Source: Bacillus andreraoultii (GTDB taxonomy: Bacteria > Bacillota > Bacilli > Bacillales > Caldibacillaceae). Taken from it: a stretch of DNA of 64,000 bases. Under the pieces are notes generated by a model, which saw nothing but the letters and a program-made list of their open reading frames with translations, was not told where the DNA came from and made no database searches. Below are positions 8,391 to 19,484 of this stretch, in pieces. The stretch covers positions 1,112,894 through 1,176,893 of the forward strand of contig NZ_LN868937.1 of NCBI RefSeq assembly GCF_001244735.1. Direction: 5' to 3'. Numbering within the stretch: position 1 is the stretch's first letter; each line of letters starts with the position of its first letter. The position numbers were made by a program, and so were the translations under genes.

Positions 8391-11300
8391 GTGGTTCCTT
8401 TACATGTAAATAGTTCGTACTCACTATTAAGAAGTACAATTACACCTGAAAAATTAGTACTTGAAGCAAAGCAAAAAGGTTACCGTGCGATTGCTCTTAC
8501 TGACTATCATGTTCTTTACGGAGTCATTCCTTTTTATAAAAGTTGTAAAACGAATGGAATAAAACCAATTATTGGATTATCGGCAAATGTTTTTATAGAA
8601 GAAAACGAAACAAGTGTAAGGGATCGTTTTCTCTTTTATGCAAAAAACGTGCATGGATATCAAAGCTTAATGAAAATTTCAAGTGCAATCTTGACTAAGT
8701 CAGAAAAAGGCATTCCGTTTAAATGGTTGAAGCACTATACAACTGGATTAATTGCTGTAGCTACTGGAATTGGCGGTGAAATCGAATCGTTTATTTTAGA
8801 GGGGGAAATGGACAAAGCAAAAGAAAGAATTATATTTTATCAGCAATTATTCGAAAAAGATTCATTTTATTTGTCAATCCAACCATATCATACCTGGGAA
8901 AGTGTTCAGTTAACGAAGGCAATTTTAGAAATAGGAGAAGAACTTCATGTGCCGATTGTCGCAACAAGTAAAGTGAGTTATTTAGAAAAAGATGATTATG
9001 AAACATGGAAATGTCTTCAAGCAATAAAGGAAAATAAAAAAATCACAGATGTAACTGAAGAACCGATAGATAGAGAGTTTTATTTTCGGTCAAAAGATGA
9101 AATGGAGATGTTGTTTGAACAATACCCGACTGCGATACAAAATACCGTACGGATTGCCGAACAGTGTCATGTTGAAATACCCTTTCACCAACAATTATTA
9201 CCAAAATACCCGTTAACGGGGAAAACGAGTAATGAATATTTAAATGAATTATGTGAAATTGGCCTCAGAGAGCGAGTAAAATCACCATCTTCAATTTATA
9301 AAGATCGACTTCAATACGAGTTAAATATCATTAAAAAGATGAACTTTAGTGATTATTTTCTTATCGTTTGGGATTATGTACAATTTGCTAAAAAAAATGG
9401 AATTATTGTTGGTCCTGGTCGAGGATCTGCAGCTGGAAGTTTAGTTGCATATGTGCTCGGTATAACGGATGTTGACCCGATTAAGTTTGATTTACTATTT
9501 GAGCGGTTTTTAAATCCAGAACGGGTCACAATGCCTGATATTGATATTGATTTTCCAGATCACCATCGCGATGAAGTTATCAAGTATGTTTCTAAAAAGT
9601 ATGGATTGACTCACGTTGCGCAAATCATTACATATGGGACGTTTGCAGCAAAAGCAGCACTAAGAGATGTTGCCCGAGTCTATGGTTTCAGTAATAGAGA
9701 ACTAGAACAGTTATCTAAAAGTATCCCTAACAAGCTTGGAATTACGTTGAAAGATGCATACAAAGAATCAGAAACACTTCAACGTTTAGTACAGGAGGAA
9801 AAAATAAAAAAGGTCTATCAAATTGCTAGTAAGATTGAAGGGTTACCACGTCATACATCAACTCATGCAGCTGGTGTCATTATAAGTGATCGTCCACTTG
9901 TCGAAATGATTCCTCTACAAATGGGGTCTAATGAAGTTTTATTAACACAATATCCAATGGGAATATTAGAGGAAATTGGCTTATTGAAAATGGATTTTTT
10001 AGGCTTGAGAAACTTATCTTTAATTGAATCCATTTTGCGCACCATTCAAAAGAAGGAAAAGCAACAAATCGATTTAAAAAATATCCCCTATAATGACCCG
10101 CCTACATTTGAATTATTACAAAAGGGGAAAACAACCGGAATTTTCCAGCTAGAATCTGAAGGAATGCGAGATGTATTAACACACTTAAAGCCAACAGAAT
10201 TTGAAGATATTGTGGCAGTTAATGCATTATATCGTCCGGGACCGATGGCAAATATCCCGGTTTATATTAAGCGGAAGCATGGTCAAGAAAAGAGTCAATA
10301 CCCTCATCCAGATTTGGAAAAAGTTTTAAAGAAAACGTATGGTGTTATTGTTTATCAAGAACAAATTATGCAAATCGCTTCCATTTTTTCTGGCTTTACA
10401 TTAGGTGAAGCAGATTTACTTAGAAGAGCCGTATCGAAAAAGAAAAGGGAAGTTTTGGATCAAGAAAGAAATCATTTTGTTAATGGAGCGATAAGAAGAG
10501 GCTATGAGGAGAAAATAGCGAATGACATATACGATTTAATCGTTCGATTTGCAGATTATGGTTTTAATCGAAGCCATGCTGTTGCATATAGTCAAATTAG
10601 TTACCAGCTTGCCTACTTAAAAGCTCATTACCCCTTATATTTTATGGCTAGTTTATTAACTTCATCCATTGGAAATGAAGAGAAGACTTCAGAATATGTA
10701 AAAGAATTGCGACATTTAGGATTTAAAGTTTTTGCACCATCCATAAATAAAAGTGGTTATCAATTTGAAGTGGAAGAAGGAGGGATACGTTTTAGTTTAG
10801 CAGCAGTTAAAGGCGTCGGTTTTCAAGCATTAAAAGAAATTTTACGAGCAAGAGGAAATGGTCGATTTACCGATTTATTCGATTTCTGTTTACGTGTCTC
10901 GTTAAAAATTGTAAATCGCAAAGTAATGGAGAATTTAATACATTCCGGTAGTTTTGATGAATTTGGTAAAGACCGCGCTATACTTCTCGCTACTTTAGAC
11001 GTTGCAATTGAACATGCACAATTATTAAAACCTGAGGACAACCAAATAGATTTATTATTACTGGAAGGATTGGATGATCTTAAACCAAAATATGTTGACG
11101 TTGAGCCAATTCCAATGGAAAATAAGTTACTTTCTGAAAAACAAGTGTTAGGAATGTTTATTTCCAAACATCCGACAAGTATGTACCGCTTACTATTTCA
11201 ATTAAATGGGGCGGTTTTATTAGATGATATTAAACTAGATAAAATAAATAAAGTTGGGGTCTACATTCAGGATGTACGGAAAATAAAAACAAAAAGAGGA

Positions 11301-11729
11301 GAAACGATGGCGTTTGTGCAAATTAGTGATGAATCGGACGATTTGCAAGCGGTCATATTTCCAAATATTTACCGTGAGAATACAGCAATTTTAAAAAAAG
11401 GAGAAATTATATTTTTAACTGGTAAAGCAGAACTTCGCAATGGACAAAAACAATTGATTATTAATAATATAGAAACTTTAACAACTTTACAAGAAAAAAC
11501 GGATGTTAGGAGAGTATTTATTAAGTTAAATGAAGAAGGGGAAAAAGAAAGTTTTAATGAGTTAAAGAAGGTCATTAAAAAATATCGGGGTACGACTCCA
11601 GTAATCCTTTATTATGAAAAAAATCATAAAACAATTCAACTGGCAAGAAACTTCTGGGTTAACGTAGAAAGTGACGTTTTAGATGAAATGAAGCAATTGT
11701 TAGGTGAAGATCATGTTGTAATCAAGTAA
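8391..11729 (+). CDS. dnaE: DNA polymerase III alpha subunit DnaE
   Basis: A 1112-residue C-family replicative polymerase of the DnaE type; in Firmicutes it extends RNA primers on the lagging strand alongside PolC. The order is an N-terminal PHP domain, palm and fingers with GPGRGSAAGS (about 340) and the catalytic aspartates D383, D385 and D387 in PDIDIDF, YRPGPM in the fingers, a helix-hairpin-helix region (about 780-850) and an OB fold (about 980-1060). The PHP domain has HVN where active enzymes have HxH, consistent with a non-catalytic PHP. The GTG start follows AAGGAG with a 10-base spacer. Confidence 0.97.
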   Translation: MVPLHVNSSYSLLRSTITPEKLVLEAKQKGYRAIALTDYHVLYGVIPFYKSCKTNGIKPIIGLSANVFIEENETSVRDRFLFYAKNVHGYQSLMKISSAILTKSEKGIPFKWLKHYTTGLIAVATGIGGEIESFILEGEMDKAKERIIFYQQLFEKDSFYLSIQPYHTWESVQLTKAILEIGEELHVPIVATSKVSYLEKDDYETWKCLQAIKENKKITDVTEEPIDREFYFRSKDEMEMLFEQYPTAIQNTVRIAEQCHVEIPFHQQLLPKYPLTGKTSNEYLNELCEIGLRERVKSPSSIYKDRLQYELNIIKKMNFSDYFLIVWDYVQFAKKNGIIVGPGRGSAAGSLVAYVLGITDVDPIKFDLLFERFLNPERVTMPDIDIDFPDHHRDEVIKYVSKKYGLTHVAQIITYGTFAAKAALRDVARVYGFSNRELEQLSKSIPNKLGITLKDAYKESETLQRLVQEEKIKKVYQIASKIEGLPRHTSTHAAGVIISDRPLVEMIPLQMGSNEVLLTQYPMGILEEIGLLKMDFLGLRNLSLIESILRTIQKKEKQQIDLKNIPYNDPPTFELLQKGKTTGIFQLESEGMRDVLTHLKPTEFEDIVAVNALYRPGPMANIPVYIKRKHGQEKSQYPHPDLEKVLKKTYGVIVYQEQIMQIASIFSGFTLGEADLLRRAVSKKKREVLDQERNHFVNGAIRRGYEEKIANDIYDLIVRFADYGFNRSHAVAYSQISYQLAYLKAHYPLYFMASLLTSSIGNEEKTSEYVKELRHLGFKVFAPSINKSGYQFEVEEGGIRFSLAAVKGVGFQALKEILRARGNGRFTDLFDFCLRVSLKIVNRKVMENLIHSGSFDEFGKDRAILLATLDVAIEHAQLLKPEDNQIDLLLLEGLDDLKPKYVDVEPIPMENKLLSEKQVLGMFISKHPTSMYRLLFQLNGAVLLDDIKLDKINKVGVYIQDVRKIKTKRGETMAFVQISDESDDLQAVIFPNIYRENTAILKKGEIIFLTGKAELRNGQKQLIINNIETLTTLQEKTDVRRVFIKLNEEGEKESFNELKKVIKKYRGTTPVILYYEKNHKTIQLARNFWVNVESDVLDEMKQLLGEDHVVIK

Positions 11730-11900
11730 TGGTATGTAAATAATCAGATAGAATGGAGTAAAAAATAGCAGGCCGAATTCTCCCTTCCATGGAAATGAAC
11801 AGATGAATTTAAAAATAACACAAATTTTTTTAAGTACTAGAAAAGATAACAATAATAGAGAAAATTTTGAAGATAGTGAACAAAAATTTCTATAGATGTC

Positions 11901-11928
11901 TTTACAATCTTAGCATTTGTGTTATTAT
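11901..11928 (+). promoter_or_regulatory. Probable sigma-A promoter of the malic enzyme gene
   Basis: TTTACA (11901-11906) and TATTAT (11923-11928) are separated by 16 bp, placing transcription start a few bases before the GntR-type palindrome. Confidence 0.55.
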
Positions 11929-11940
11929 AGGATATTATAT

Positions 11941-11953
11941 GTGGTCAGACCAC
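11941..11953. promoter_or_regulatory. FadR/GntR-type operator, perfect palindrome GTGGTCAGACCAC
   Basis: The 13-base perfect palindrome contains TGGTCAGACCA, which has the TGGTnnnACCA shape of FadR-subfamily GntR operators such as PdhR. It lies just downstream of the predicted malic enzyme promoter. A FadR-subfamily regulator is encoded immediately after the malic enzyme gene, so this is the likely site of autoregulation. Binding itself is inferred. Confidence 0.65.
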
Positions 11954-11997
11954 TGATTTCCAATTGATTATCATGAAAAATTTGAGGGGTGGAGAAG

Positions 11998-13227
11998 GTG
12001 AGCCTAAAGGAAGAAGCACTAAATTTACATCGAATGAGTAAAGGAAAGCTTGAAACGATTTCAAAAGTTCCATTACTATCGCCAAAAGATTTAAGTTTGG
12101 CATATTCACCAGGAGTAGCAGAACCTTGTAAAGAAATTCTCGAAAGACCTGAGACAGTATACGATTATACGATGAAAGGGAATACTGTTGCAGTTGTTAG
12201 TGATGGAACTGCTGTTTTAGGATTAGGAGATATTGGACCTGAAGCAGCATTACCTGTCATGGAAGGAAAAGCTGTATTATTTAAAAGTTTTGCTGGTGTA
12301 GATGCGTTCCCTATTTGTCTAGGGACTACAGATGTCGATAAAATTGTTGAAACTGTAAAGTTATTAGAACCAACATTTGGCGGTGTGAATTTAGAAGATA
12401 TTTCAGCCCCTCATTGTTTTGAAATTGAAGATCGATTAAAAAATGAAACAAATATACCTGTCTTTCATGATGATCAACACGGAACTGCAATTGTCACATT
12501 AGCAGGTCTAATGAATGCATTAAAACTAACAGGAAGAAACATTACAGAAATAAAGGTCATATTGAATGGGGCTGGTGCAGCAGGAATCGCCATTATTAAG
12601 TTATTGTATTATTATGGTGTCCGCAATATCATCATGTGCGATACAAAAGGTGCAATTTACGAAGGCCGTCCAATCGGGATGAATCCAATGAAAGAAGAGG
12701 TAGCGAAAATTACAAACCGTAATCGCATGAAAGGCTCGTTACAAGACGTAATTAAGGATGCAGATGTTTTTATTGGGGTTTCTGCAAGTGGTGTATTAAC
12801 AAAAGAAATGGTTCGCTCAATGAATCATGATCCAATTATTTTCGCAATGGCTAATCCTCTACCGGAAATCATGCCTGAAGATGCAAAGGAAGCAGGCGCT
12901 GTTGTCATCGGAACAGGAAGATCTGATTATCCAAATCAAGTCAACAATGTTCTTGCATTTCCGGGAATTTTCCGTGGTGCATTAGATGTGCGAGCAACAC
13001 ATATTAATGAGGAGATGAAACAAGCAGCTGTTGAAGCAATCGCTAGTCTTATTAGTAATGAGCAATTAACACCCGACTATGTCATCCCGAATCCATTTGA
13101 TCCAAGAGTTGCGCCAACTGTTGCACGAGCAGTAGCAATGGCAGCAATGAAAACAGGTGTTGCACGGATTAAAGTCGACCCATCGTCAATACTTAAGAGA
13201 ACACAAGTATTAGCATCAATAAAATAG
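11998..13227 (+). CDS. ytsJ: NAD(P)-dependent malic enzyme
   Basis: A 409-residue malic enzyme that decarboxylates malate to pyruvate in the cytosol, most similar to B. subtilis YtsJ/MalS-type short enzymes. Landmarks are SLAYSPGVAEPC, the metal-site region VFHDDQHGTAIV, the dinucleotide-binding NGAGAAGIAI and NNVLAFPGIFRGALD near the C-terminus. The frame opens at a GTG nine bases earlier, but GTG 11998 has GGGGTGGAG ahead of it and yields MSLKEEALNLH, the family N-terminus. It is probably cotranscribed with the downstream GntR regulator (15-base gap). Confidence 0.94.
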   Translation: MSLKEEALNLHRMSKGKLETISKVPLLSPKDLSLAYSPGVAEPCKEILERPETVYDYTMKGNTVAVVSDGTAVLGLGDIGPEAALPVMEGKAVLFKSFAGVDAFPICLGTTDVDKIVETVKLLEPTFGGVNLEDISAPHCFEIEDRLKNETNIPVFHDDQHGTAIVTLAGLMNALKLTGRNITEIKVILNGAGAAGIAIIKLLYYYGVRNIIMCDTKGAIYEGRPIGMNPMKEEVAKITNRNRMKGSLQDVIKDADVFIGVSASGVLTKEMVRSMNHDPIIFAMANPLPEIMPEDAKEAGAVVIGTGRSDYPNQVNNVLAFPGIFRGALDVRATHINEEMKQAAVEAIASLISNEQLTPDYVIPNPFDPRVAPTVARAVAMAAMKTGVARIKVDPSSILKRTQVLASIK

Positions 13228-13242
13228 TGATGGAGTGTAAAC

Positions 13243-13842
13243 GTGATACAACAAGTGAATCAACCAAAAGTGTATGTAGAAACGCTCGAAAAAATAAAGG
13301 AAATCATCAACGAAAAAAAGTTAAATCCTGGAGATAAACTACCTTCCGAACGTGAATTAGCCGATATTCTTCAAGTAGGGAGATCGAGTGTCCGTGAAGC
13401 ACTAAGGGCGATGGAGTTACTCGGACTTATTGAAACAAGACGAGGTGAAGGGACATTTGTCCTTGATTTTCAAAGTCATCATCTTGTAGAAATACTTAGT
13501 GGTTTTATTTTACAAAGAAACGAAGCAAAAAATGATGTAAAAGAAACAAAGAAAATATTAGAAACATCAATTATTATTTATTTAATAACGAATCACATAG
13601 ATGTCGATATCACTACCTGGAAGAAAAAGGTTGATATCGACAAATATCTTTTTTTTGAACATATTATCCATTTAACGAATAACCAATTACTGTTAAAAAT
13701 CTGGTATATATTATCCAATTTTGAATCCTCTTTACAAAAAAGTTGTAAAATGATTGATAAAAAGTGGTATATTGAATTAATAACTGCAATCAATAACGAG
13801 GATTTAGTATTAGCTTTAAAAATATATGACCAGTATTTTTAA
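13243..13842 (+). CDS. GntR family transcriptional regulator, FadR subfamily
   Basis: A 199-residue regulator. Residues about 10-75 are a winged helix-turn-helix with the GntR signature (GDKLPSERELADILQVGRSSVREALRAME is split over helices 2-3), and about 90-199 an all-helical ligand domain that is shorter than the usual FCD domain, so the metal-ligand set may be incomplete. It starts with GTG behind GGAG. It is sandwiched between malic enzyme and accDA, suggesting that it links malate/pyruvate or acyl metabolites to this locus; the palindrome upstream of ytsJ is its best operator candidate. The effector is unknown. Confidence 0.85.
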   Translation: MIQQVNQPKVYVETLEKIKEIINEKKLNPGDKLPSERELADILQVGRSSVREALRAMELLGLIETRRGEGTFVLDFQSHHLVEILSGFILQRNEAKNDVKETKKILETSIIIYLITNHIDVDITTWKKKVDIDKYLFFEHIIHLTNNQLLLKIWYILSNFESSLQKSCKMIDKKWYIELITAINNEDLVLALKIYDQYF

Positions 13843-13969
13843 TGTACATATATCATATATATTTTATGTAGTATACTGATAAGTTTTTATTATAAAAACC
13901 AAATCTATATACTTATTGTACTTAAAAAATAAGACAAGCTGTAGAGTGAATGAACAAGGGGGAAGTACC

Positions 13970-14833
13970 TTGATAAAAGACCTATTTTCAAAAAGTAAAA
14001 AAACATATGCTACGATTCCAGTACCATCTGCAACAAACGATGTACCTGTTGGCATCATGACAAAGTGTCCAAACTGTAAAAAAATTATGTTCACAAAAGA
14101 ACTAGAGCAAAATCAAAAAATTTGTCTCCATTGTGATTATCATTTTCCAATGAATGCAAAAGAACGACTTACCGATTTATTAGATGAACATTCTTTTGAA
14201 GAAATGGACAAAGATATTGTCTCGGTCAACCCATTAAATTTTCCAGACTACTTGGAGAAAGTTGAAAAGGATCGAAAAAAAACAGGTATGAATGAGGCCG
14301 TTGTGACTGGAATTGGTACAATTGAGCAGAAAACAGTCTCTATTGCGGTAATGGATTCTACGTTCAGAATGGGAAGTATGGGTTCTGTCGTCGGTGAAAA
14401 AATTACTCGTGCGATTGAAAAAGCTGATGAGTTGCAAGTACCATTTATTATTTTTACGGCATCAGGCGGTGCGAGAATGCAAGAAGGAGTTTTAAGCTTA
14501 ATGCAAATGGCTAAGACCAGTGCTGCATTAAAACGATTTAGTAGTCATGGTGGCTTAATTATTACAGTTATGACTCATCCAACGACTGGTGGTGTATCAG
14601 CAAGTTTTGCCTCATTGGGTGACTACAATTTTGCCGAACCTGGAGCACTTATTGGTTTCGCAGGTAAAAGAGTCATAGAACAGACAATTCGCGAAGAACT
14701 TCCTGAAGACTTTCAAACTGCTGAATTCCAATTAAAACATGGACAACTTGACGCAGTGATTCATCGGAAGGAATTACGTGAAAAATTGTCTCTAATTCTT
14801 GAACTTCATCAATATGGAGGTGAAGAAGAATGA
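13970..14833 (+). CDS. accD: Acetyl-CoA carboxylase carboxyltransferase beta subunit
   Basis: A 287-residue subunit that with AccA transfers CO2 from biotin to acetyl-CoA, giving malonyl-CoA for fatty-acid synthesis. A Cys4 zinc ribbon is visible near the N-terminus (CPNC and CLHC about 16 residues apart), followed by a crotonase-like carboxyltransferase domain with [10 protein letters not shown] and [14 protein letters not shown]. The frame begins 18 codons earlier, but the TTG at 13970 has AAGGGGG seven bases upstream and gives the expected N-terminus ([10 protein letters not shown]). Its stop overlaps the accA start by four bases. Confidence 0.96.
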   Translation: MIKDLFSKSKKTYATIPVPSATNDVPVGIMTKCPNCKKIMFTKELEQNQKICLHCDYHFPMNAKERLTDLLDEHSFEEMDKDIVSVNPLNFPDYLEKVEKDRKKTGMNEAVVTGIGTIEQKTVSIAVMDSTFRMGSMGSVVGEKITRAIEKADELQVPFIIFTASGGARMQEGVLSLMQMAKTSAALKRFSSHGGLIITVMTHPTTGGVSASFASLGDYNFAEPGALIGFAGKRVIEQTIREELPEDFQTAEFQLKHGQLDAVIHRKELREKLSLILELHQYGGEEE

Positions 14834-15801
14834 CAGGCGAACTTGAATTTGAAAAGCCAATTATTCACTTACGCAAAAAGCTTGAAGAATTAAAATCGAT
14901 TACGAAAAATGCAAATGTTGATTTGACTGAAGAAATGACAAAGTTAGAGGTTCGTCTTCAAAATTTAGAAGAAGAAATTTATAAAAATTTAAAGCCATGG
15001 GACCGGGTACAGATTGCTAGACATCCAAATCGGCCAACAACTTTAGATTATATCCATTATTTGTTTGACGATTTTTTTGAATTACACGGAGATCGCACAT
15101 TCGGTGATGATGAGGCGATTGTCGGCGGAATTGCGAAGTATAAAGGCAAACCAATTACAGTAATTGGCCACCAAAGAGGAAAAGATACGAAGGAAAATAT
15201 CCGACGTAATTTTGGTATGCCTCACCCTGAAGGATATCGTAAAGCATTACGTCTTATGTATCAAGCAAACAAATTTAACCGTCCAATCGTTTGTTTTATT
15301 GATACAAAAGGTGCTTATCCAGGAAAAGCTGCTGAAGAAAGAGGACAAAGTGAAGCTATTGCGAGAAACTTATTTGAAATGGCTGGGTTAAAGGTGCCAA
15401 TTATATGTATTGTCATTGGTGAAGGTGGGAGCGGCGGTGCCCTTGCATTGGGTGTAGGAAATCATATACATATGCTAGAAAACTCCACCTATTCCGTTAT
15501 CTCCCCTGAAGGCGCAGCGTCCATTTTATGGAAAGATGCTAGTCTTGCAAAAAAGGCAGCAGAATCAATGAAAATAACTGCTTATGATCTGAAAAACTTA
15601 GGAGTTATTGATCAGATCATCCCGGAAGTAAAAGGTGGTGCACACCATAATGTTGAGGAACAAGCCAATTTAATCGATTTCGTTTTAGAGAATTCTTTAA
15701 ATGAACTCTTACTTTTATCAAAAGAAGAACTAGTAAATCATCGATATCAAAAATTTGCTCAAATTGGTCGCTTCTCAGAAAAGACAATACAAAATAGTTA
15801 A
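14830..15801 (+). CDS. accA: Acetyl-CoA carboxylase carboxyltransferase alpha subunit
   Basis: A 323-residue partner of AccD with the normal length. A coiled-coil N-terminal part (about 10-60) is followed by the carboxyltransferase fold with [26 protein letters not shown] and the oxyanion-hole loop [12 protein letters not shown]. Translation is coupled to accD by an ATGA overlap with the SD GGAGGTGA inside accD. The operon ends at a strong terminator overlapping the stop codon. Confidence 0.97.
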   Translation: MTGELEFEKPIIHLRKKLEELKSITKNANVDLTEEMTKLEVRLQNLEEEIYKNLKPWDRVQIARHPNRPTTLDYIHYLFDDFFELHGDRTFGDDEAIVGGIAKYKGKPITVIGHQRGKDTKENIRRNFGMPHPEGYRKALRLMYQANKFNRPIVCFIDTKGAYPGKAAEERGQSEAIARNLFEMAGLKVPIICIVIGEGGSGGALALGVGNHIHMLENSTYSVISPEGAASILWKDASLAKKAAESMKITAYDLKNLGVIDQIIPEVKGGAHHNVEEQANLIDFVLENSLNELLLLSKEELVNHRYQKFAQIGRFSEKTIQNS

Positions 15802-15828
15802 GAACGTGTATAATGCACGTTCTTTTTT
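15800..15828 (+). terminator. Terminator after accDA
   Basis: Stem AGAACGTG / CACGTTCT with a 7-base loop and a TTTTT tail, starting at the accA stop codon. Confidence 0.9.
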
Positions 15829-15964
15829 AAATAATAATCATATCTATTAATTTTTATTCGAGTGAAACCGTATGTTAGAAAAGATAGCGCTTCCTGTAAC
15901 AAGACTATTCTGTATTTTTGTTTATTCTTCGATTCATATTGAGTTTAAACATGTATCGTGGTAA

Positions 15965-16999
<1,035 letters not shown>

Positions 17000-17022
17000 G
17001 ACCGAGTAGGAGGATAAACCAA

Positions 17023-18783
17023 ATGAGAAGAACGAAAATAGTATGTACGATTGGACCTGCAAGTGAAAGTGTGGAAAAATTAGTTCAATTAATTGAATCC
17101 GGAATGAACGTAGCTCGACTAAATTTTTCACATGGAGACCATGAAGAACATGCTGCTCGAATAAAAAATATTCGTGAAGCAGAAGAAATCACTGGGAAAA
17201 ATATTGCTATTTTACTCGATACAAAAGGACCAGAAATTCGCACTCATAATATGAAAGATGGCGCAATTGAATTAGTTGAGGGAACGACTGTCACTGTAAG
17301 TATGAATGAGGTTCTTGGAACTCCTGAAAAGTTCTCTATTACATATGAGGGTTTAATTAATGATGTATTTGTGGGTTCTAAAATATTACTTGATGACGGT
17401 TTAATTGGACTTGAAGTAACAGATATACATAAAGACAAAGGTGAAATCGTTACAAAAGTATTAAATAAAGGTGTATTAAAAAATAAAAAAGGTGTAAATG
17501 TTCCAGGCGTTTCGGTAAACTTACCAGGAATTACAGAAAAAGATGCAAATGATATCATCTTTGGTATTGAACAAGGGATTGATTTCATCGCAGCATCTTT
17601 CGTACGTCGTCCTAGTGATGTGCTTGAGATTCGTGAACTATTAGAAAAATATAATGCCACAGATATTCATATCATCCCTAAAATTGAAAACCAAGAAGGC
17701 GTCGATAATATAGATGATATTTTAGAAATTAGTGATGGGTTAATGGTTGCCCGTGGAGATCTTGGTGTGGAGATTCCTGCTGAAGAAGTTCCATTAGTTC
17801 AAAAAATGCTAATTAAAAAATGCAATAAATATGCTAAACCTGTTATTACCGCTACACAGATGTTAGATTCAATGCAAAGAAATCCTCGTCCAACAAGGGC
17901 TGAAGCTAGTGACGTTGCGAACGCTATTTTTGATGGTACCGATGCAATTATGCTTTCTGGTGAAACGGCTGCTGGAGATTATCCTGTAGAGGCTGTTCAA
18001 ACAATGCATAACATTGCGCTTCGGGCTGAAAGTGCATTAAATCATAAAGAAATTTTAGCAATGCGTAGTAAAGAAACAGAACATAATATTACTGATGCAA
18101 TTTGTCAATCTGTTGCTCATACTGTAATTAATTTAGATATTAATGCAATTATTACACCAACAGAAAGTGGACATACTGCTCAAATGGTATCGAAATATCG
18201 ACCTAAGGCTCCCATTGTTGCTGTAACAAGCCATGATCGAGTATTAAGACAATTACTTCTAGTATGGGGTGTTTATCCGCAACGTGGTCAAAATGTTGGC
18301 TCAACTGACGAAATGCTTGACCTAGCTATAAATGAAAGTTTAACGAGTGGAGTAGTAAAACATGGAGATAATGTTGTTGTTACTGCAGGAGTACCAGTCG
18401 GTGCAGCTGGAACAACAAACATGATGAAAATCCATGTTGTTGGTAGTATCCTTGCAAAAGGTCAAGGTATCGGTAGGAAGAATGCTTTTGGTAAAGTCGT
18501 TGTTGCGAAGAATAGTAAGGAAGCGTTAGAAAAAGTAGATGAACATTCCGTTCTTGTTACGTATGCAACAGATCGTGATATGGTACCTGCCATTGAAAAA
18601 TGCCAAGCACTCATTACTGAAGAAGGTGGATTAACAAGCCATGCGGCAGTCGTGGGCTTGAATGTTGGTATTCCAGTCATTGTAGGGGTTAAAGATGCGC
18701 TTACTGCATTAAAAGATGGTCAAGACGTAACTGTTGATGCTAGTTCGGGATTAATTTATGAAGGGCATAATAATGTTTTATAA
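17023..18783 (+). CDS. pyk: Pyruvate kinase with C-terminal PEP-utilising domain
   Basis: A 586-residue enzyme that makes pyruvate and ATP from phosphoenolpyruvate. The canonical barrel contains [43 protein letters not shown] and TATQMLDSM. About 110 residues after the alpha/beta C-domain form an extra PEP-utilising-like domain with [11 protein letters not shown], typical of Bacillus and Geobacillus enzymes; its active-site Cys equivalent is absent, so it is likely structural or regulatory. It starts with ATG behind AGGAGG. Confidence 0.97.
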   Translation: MRRTKIVCTIGPASESVEKLVQLIESGMNVARLNFSHGDHEEHAARIKNIREAEEITGKNIAILLDTKGPEIRTHNMKDGAIELVEGTTVTVSMNEVLGTPEKFSITYEGLINDVFVGSKILLDDGLIGLEVTDIHKDKGEIVTKVLNKGVLKNKKGVNVPGVSVNLPGITEKDANDIIFGIEQGIDFIAASFVRRPSDVLEIRELLEKYNATDIHIIPKIENQEGVDNIDDILEISDGLMVARGDLGVEIPAEEVPLVQKMLIKKCNKYAKPVITATQMLDSMQRNPRPTRAEASDVANAIFDGTDAIMLSGETAAGDYPVEAVQTMHNIALRAESALNHKEILAMRSKETEHNITDAICQSVAHTVINLDINAIITPTESGHTAQMVSKYRPKAPIVAVTSHDRVLRQLLLVWGVYPQRGQNVGSTDEMLDLAINESLTSGVVKHGDNVVVTAGVPVGAAGTTNMMKIHVVGSILAKGQGIGRKNAFGKVVVAKNSKEALEKVDEHSVLVTYATDRDMVPAIEKCQALITEEGGLTSHAAVVGLNVGIPVIVGVKDALTALKDGQDVTVDASSGLIYEGHNNVL

Positions 18784-18806
18784 AATTAAAAAGTGATAAA
18801 ATAATT

Positions 18807-18834
18807 AAAGCAATTGGTCTAAGCCAATTGCTTT
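18807..18834. terminator. Hairpin after pyk (possible terminator or attenuator)
   Basis: Perfect 11-bp stem AAAGCAATTGG / CCAATTGCTTT with a 6-base loop, between pyk and fxsA. No T-run follows on the plus strand, so termination may be partial and fxsA may receive read-through from pyk. Confidence 0.55.
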
Positions 18835-18859
18835 AACTTCATATTGGGGTGGTGCTAAA

Positions 18860-19246
18860 GTGCGAATTCTCCTACCAATTTTTATTCTCCTACCTGCACT
18901 TGAAATTGGTGTATTGCTTATATCAGGAAACACGATAGGCATTTGGAATACTGTAATGGTTATTATCCTAACAGGAATACTAGGGACAATCCTATTAAAA
19001 AAAGAAGGATTAGAAGTAATTCGGAGGGCACAAGCAGAAATTCGGTCCGGACGTCCGCCAGGAAATGCTATATTAGACGGTGTATGTGTTTTTGTCGGGG
19101 GAATCCTTTTAATCTTACCCGGTTTTGTGACCGATTGTTTTGGTTTATTATTACTTCTTCCACCTACAAGAAAAATGATTAAGCCCCTCCTTATAAAATG
19201 GATAAAAAGATGGATTGACCGAAGCACCATATTTATAATGAAATAA
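18860..19246 (+). CDS. fxsA: FxsA family membrane protein
   Basis: A 128-residue protein of the FxsA family (YtzA in B. subtilis). Hydrophobic segments lie at about 2-20, 25-45 and 72-98, and the family pattern LLPALEIGVLL, GTILLKKEGL and LLILPGFVTDCFGLLLLLPPTR is clear. In E. coli overexpression of FxsA interferes with phage T7 exclusion by F; its normal role is unknown. The start is GTG, with GGGGTGG upstream. The position after pyk is conserved in Bacillaceae. Confidence 0.9.
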   Translation: MRILLPIFILLPALEIGVLLISGNTIGIWNTVMVIILTGILGTILLKKEGLEVIRRAQAEIRSGRPPGNAILDGVCVFVGGILLILPGFVTDCFGLLLLLPPTRKMIKPLLIKWIKRWIDRSTIFIMK

Positions 19247-19270
19247 AAAAATATTGTTCACATTTAAAGA

Positions 19271-19330
19271 AGGAGATATCTAGACTACGAACTACTCTTA
19301 TCTTAAGGTAGCACTAGATAGCTCCTTTTT
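19271..19330 (+). terminator. Terminator after fxsA
   Basis: Long hairpin AGGAGATATCTAG / CTAGATAGCTCCT with one mismatch, followed by TTTTT. Confidence 0.8.
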
Positions 19331-19336
19331 GGTTGC

Positions 19337-19482
19337 AGAGAAAAGTTAAATTTTTTGATTTCTCCTCTTCCTCGCTTAAGGTCCAAAGAGAGGCTCTAGC
19401 AGCTACATCTAAGCCGAAAAACGCTCTTTTTAGCAAACTACGGTTCTCCCCGTGCAAAGGCTTGAGCGTCTTGAGTTTTCTT
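19337..19482 (+). repeat. Dispersed repeat, copy B (long form)
   Basis: Shares with the other copies the module AGGCTCTAG-CAGCTACATCTAAGCCGAA and the end GGCTTGAGCGTCTTGAGTTTT. The 5' hairpin is diverged. The near-direct repeats GGCTCTAG (19392) and GGCTTGAG (19459) lie 67 bp apart. It sits between the fxsA terminator and the end of ytvI, which stops three bases beyond it. Confidence 0.8.
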
Positions 19483-19484
19483 TC

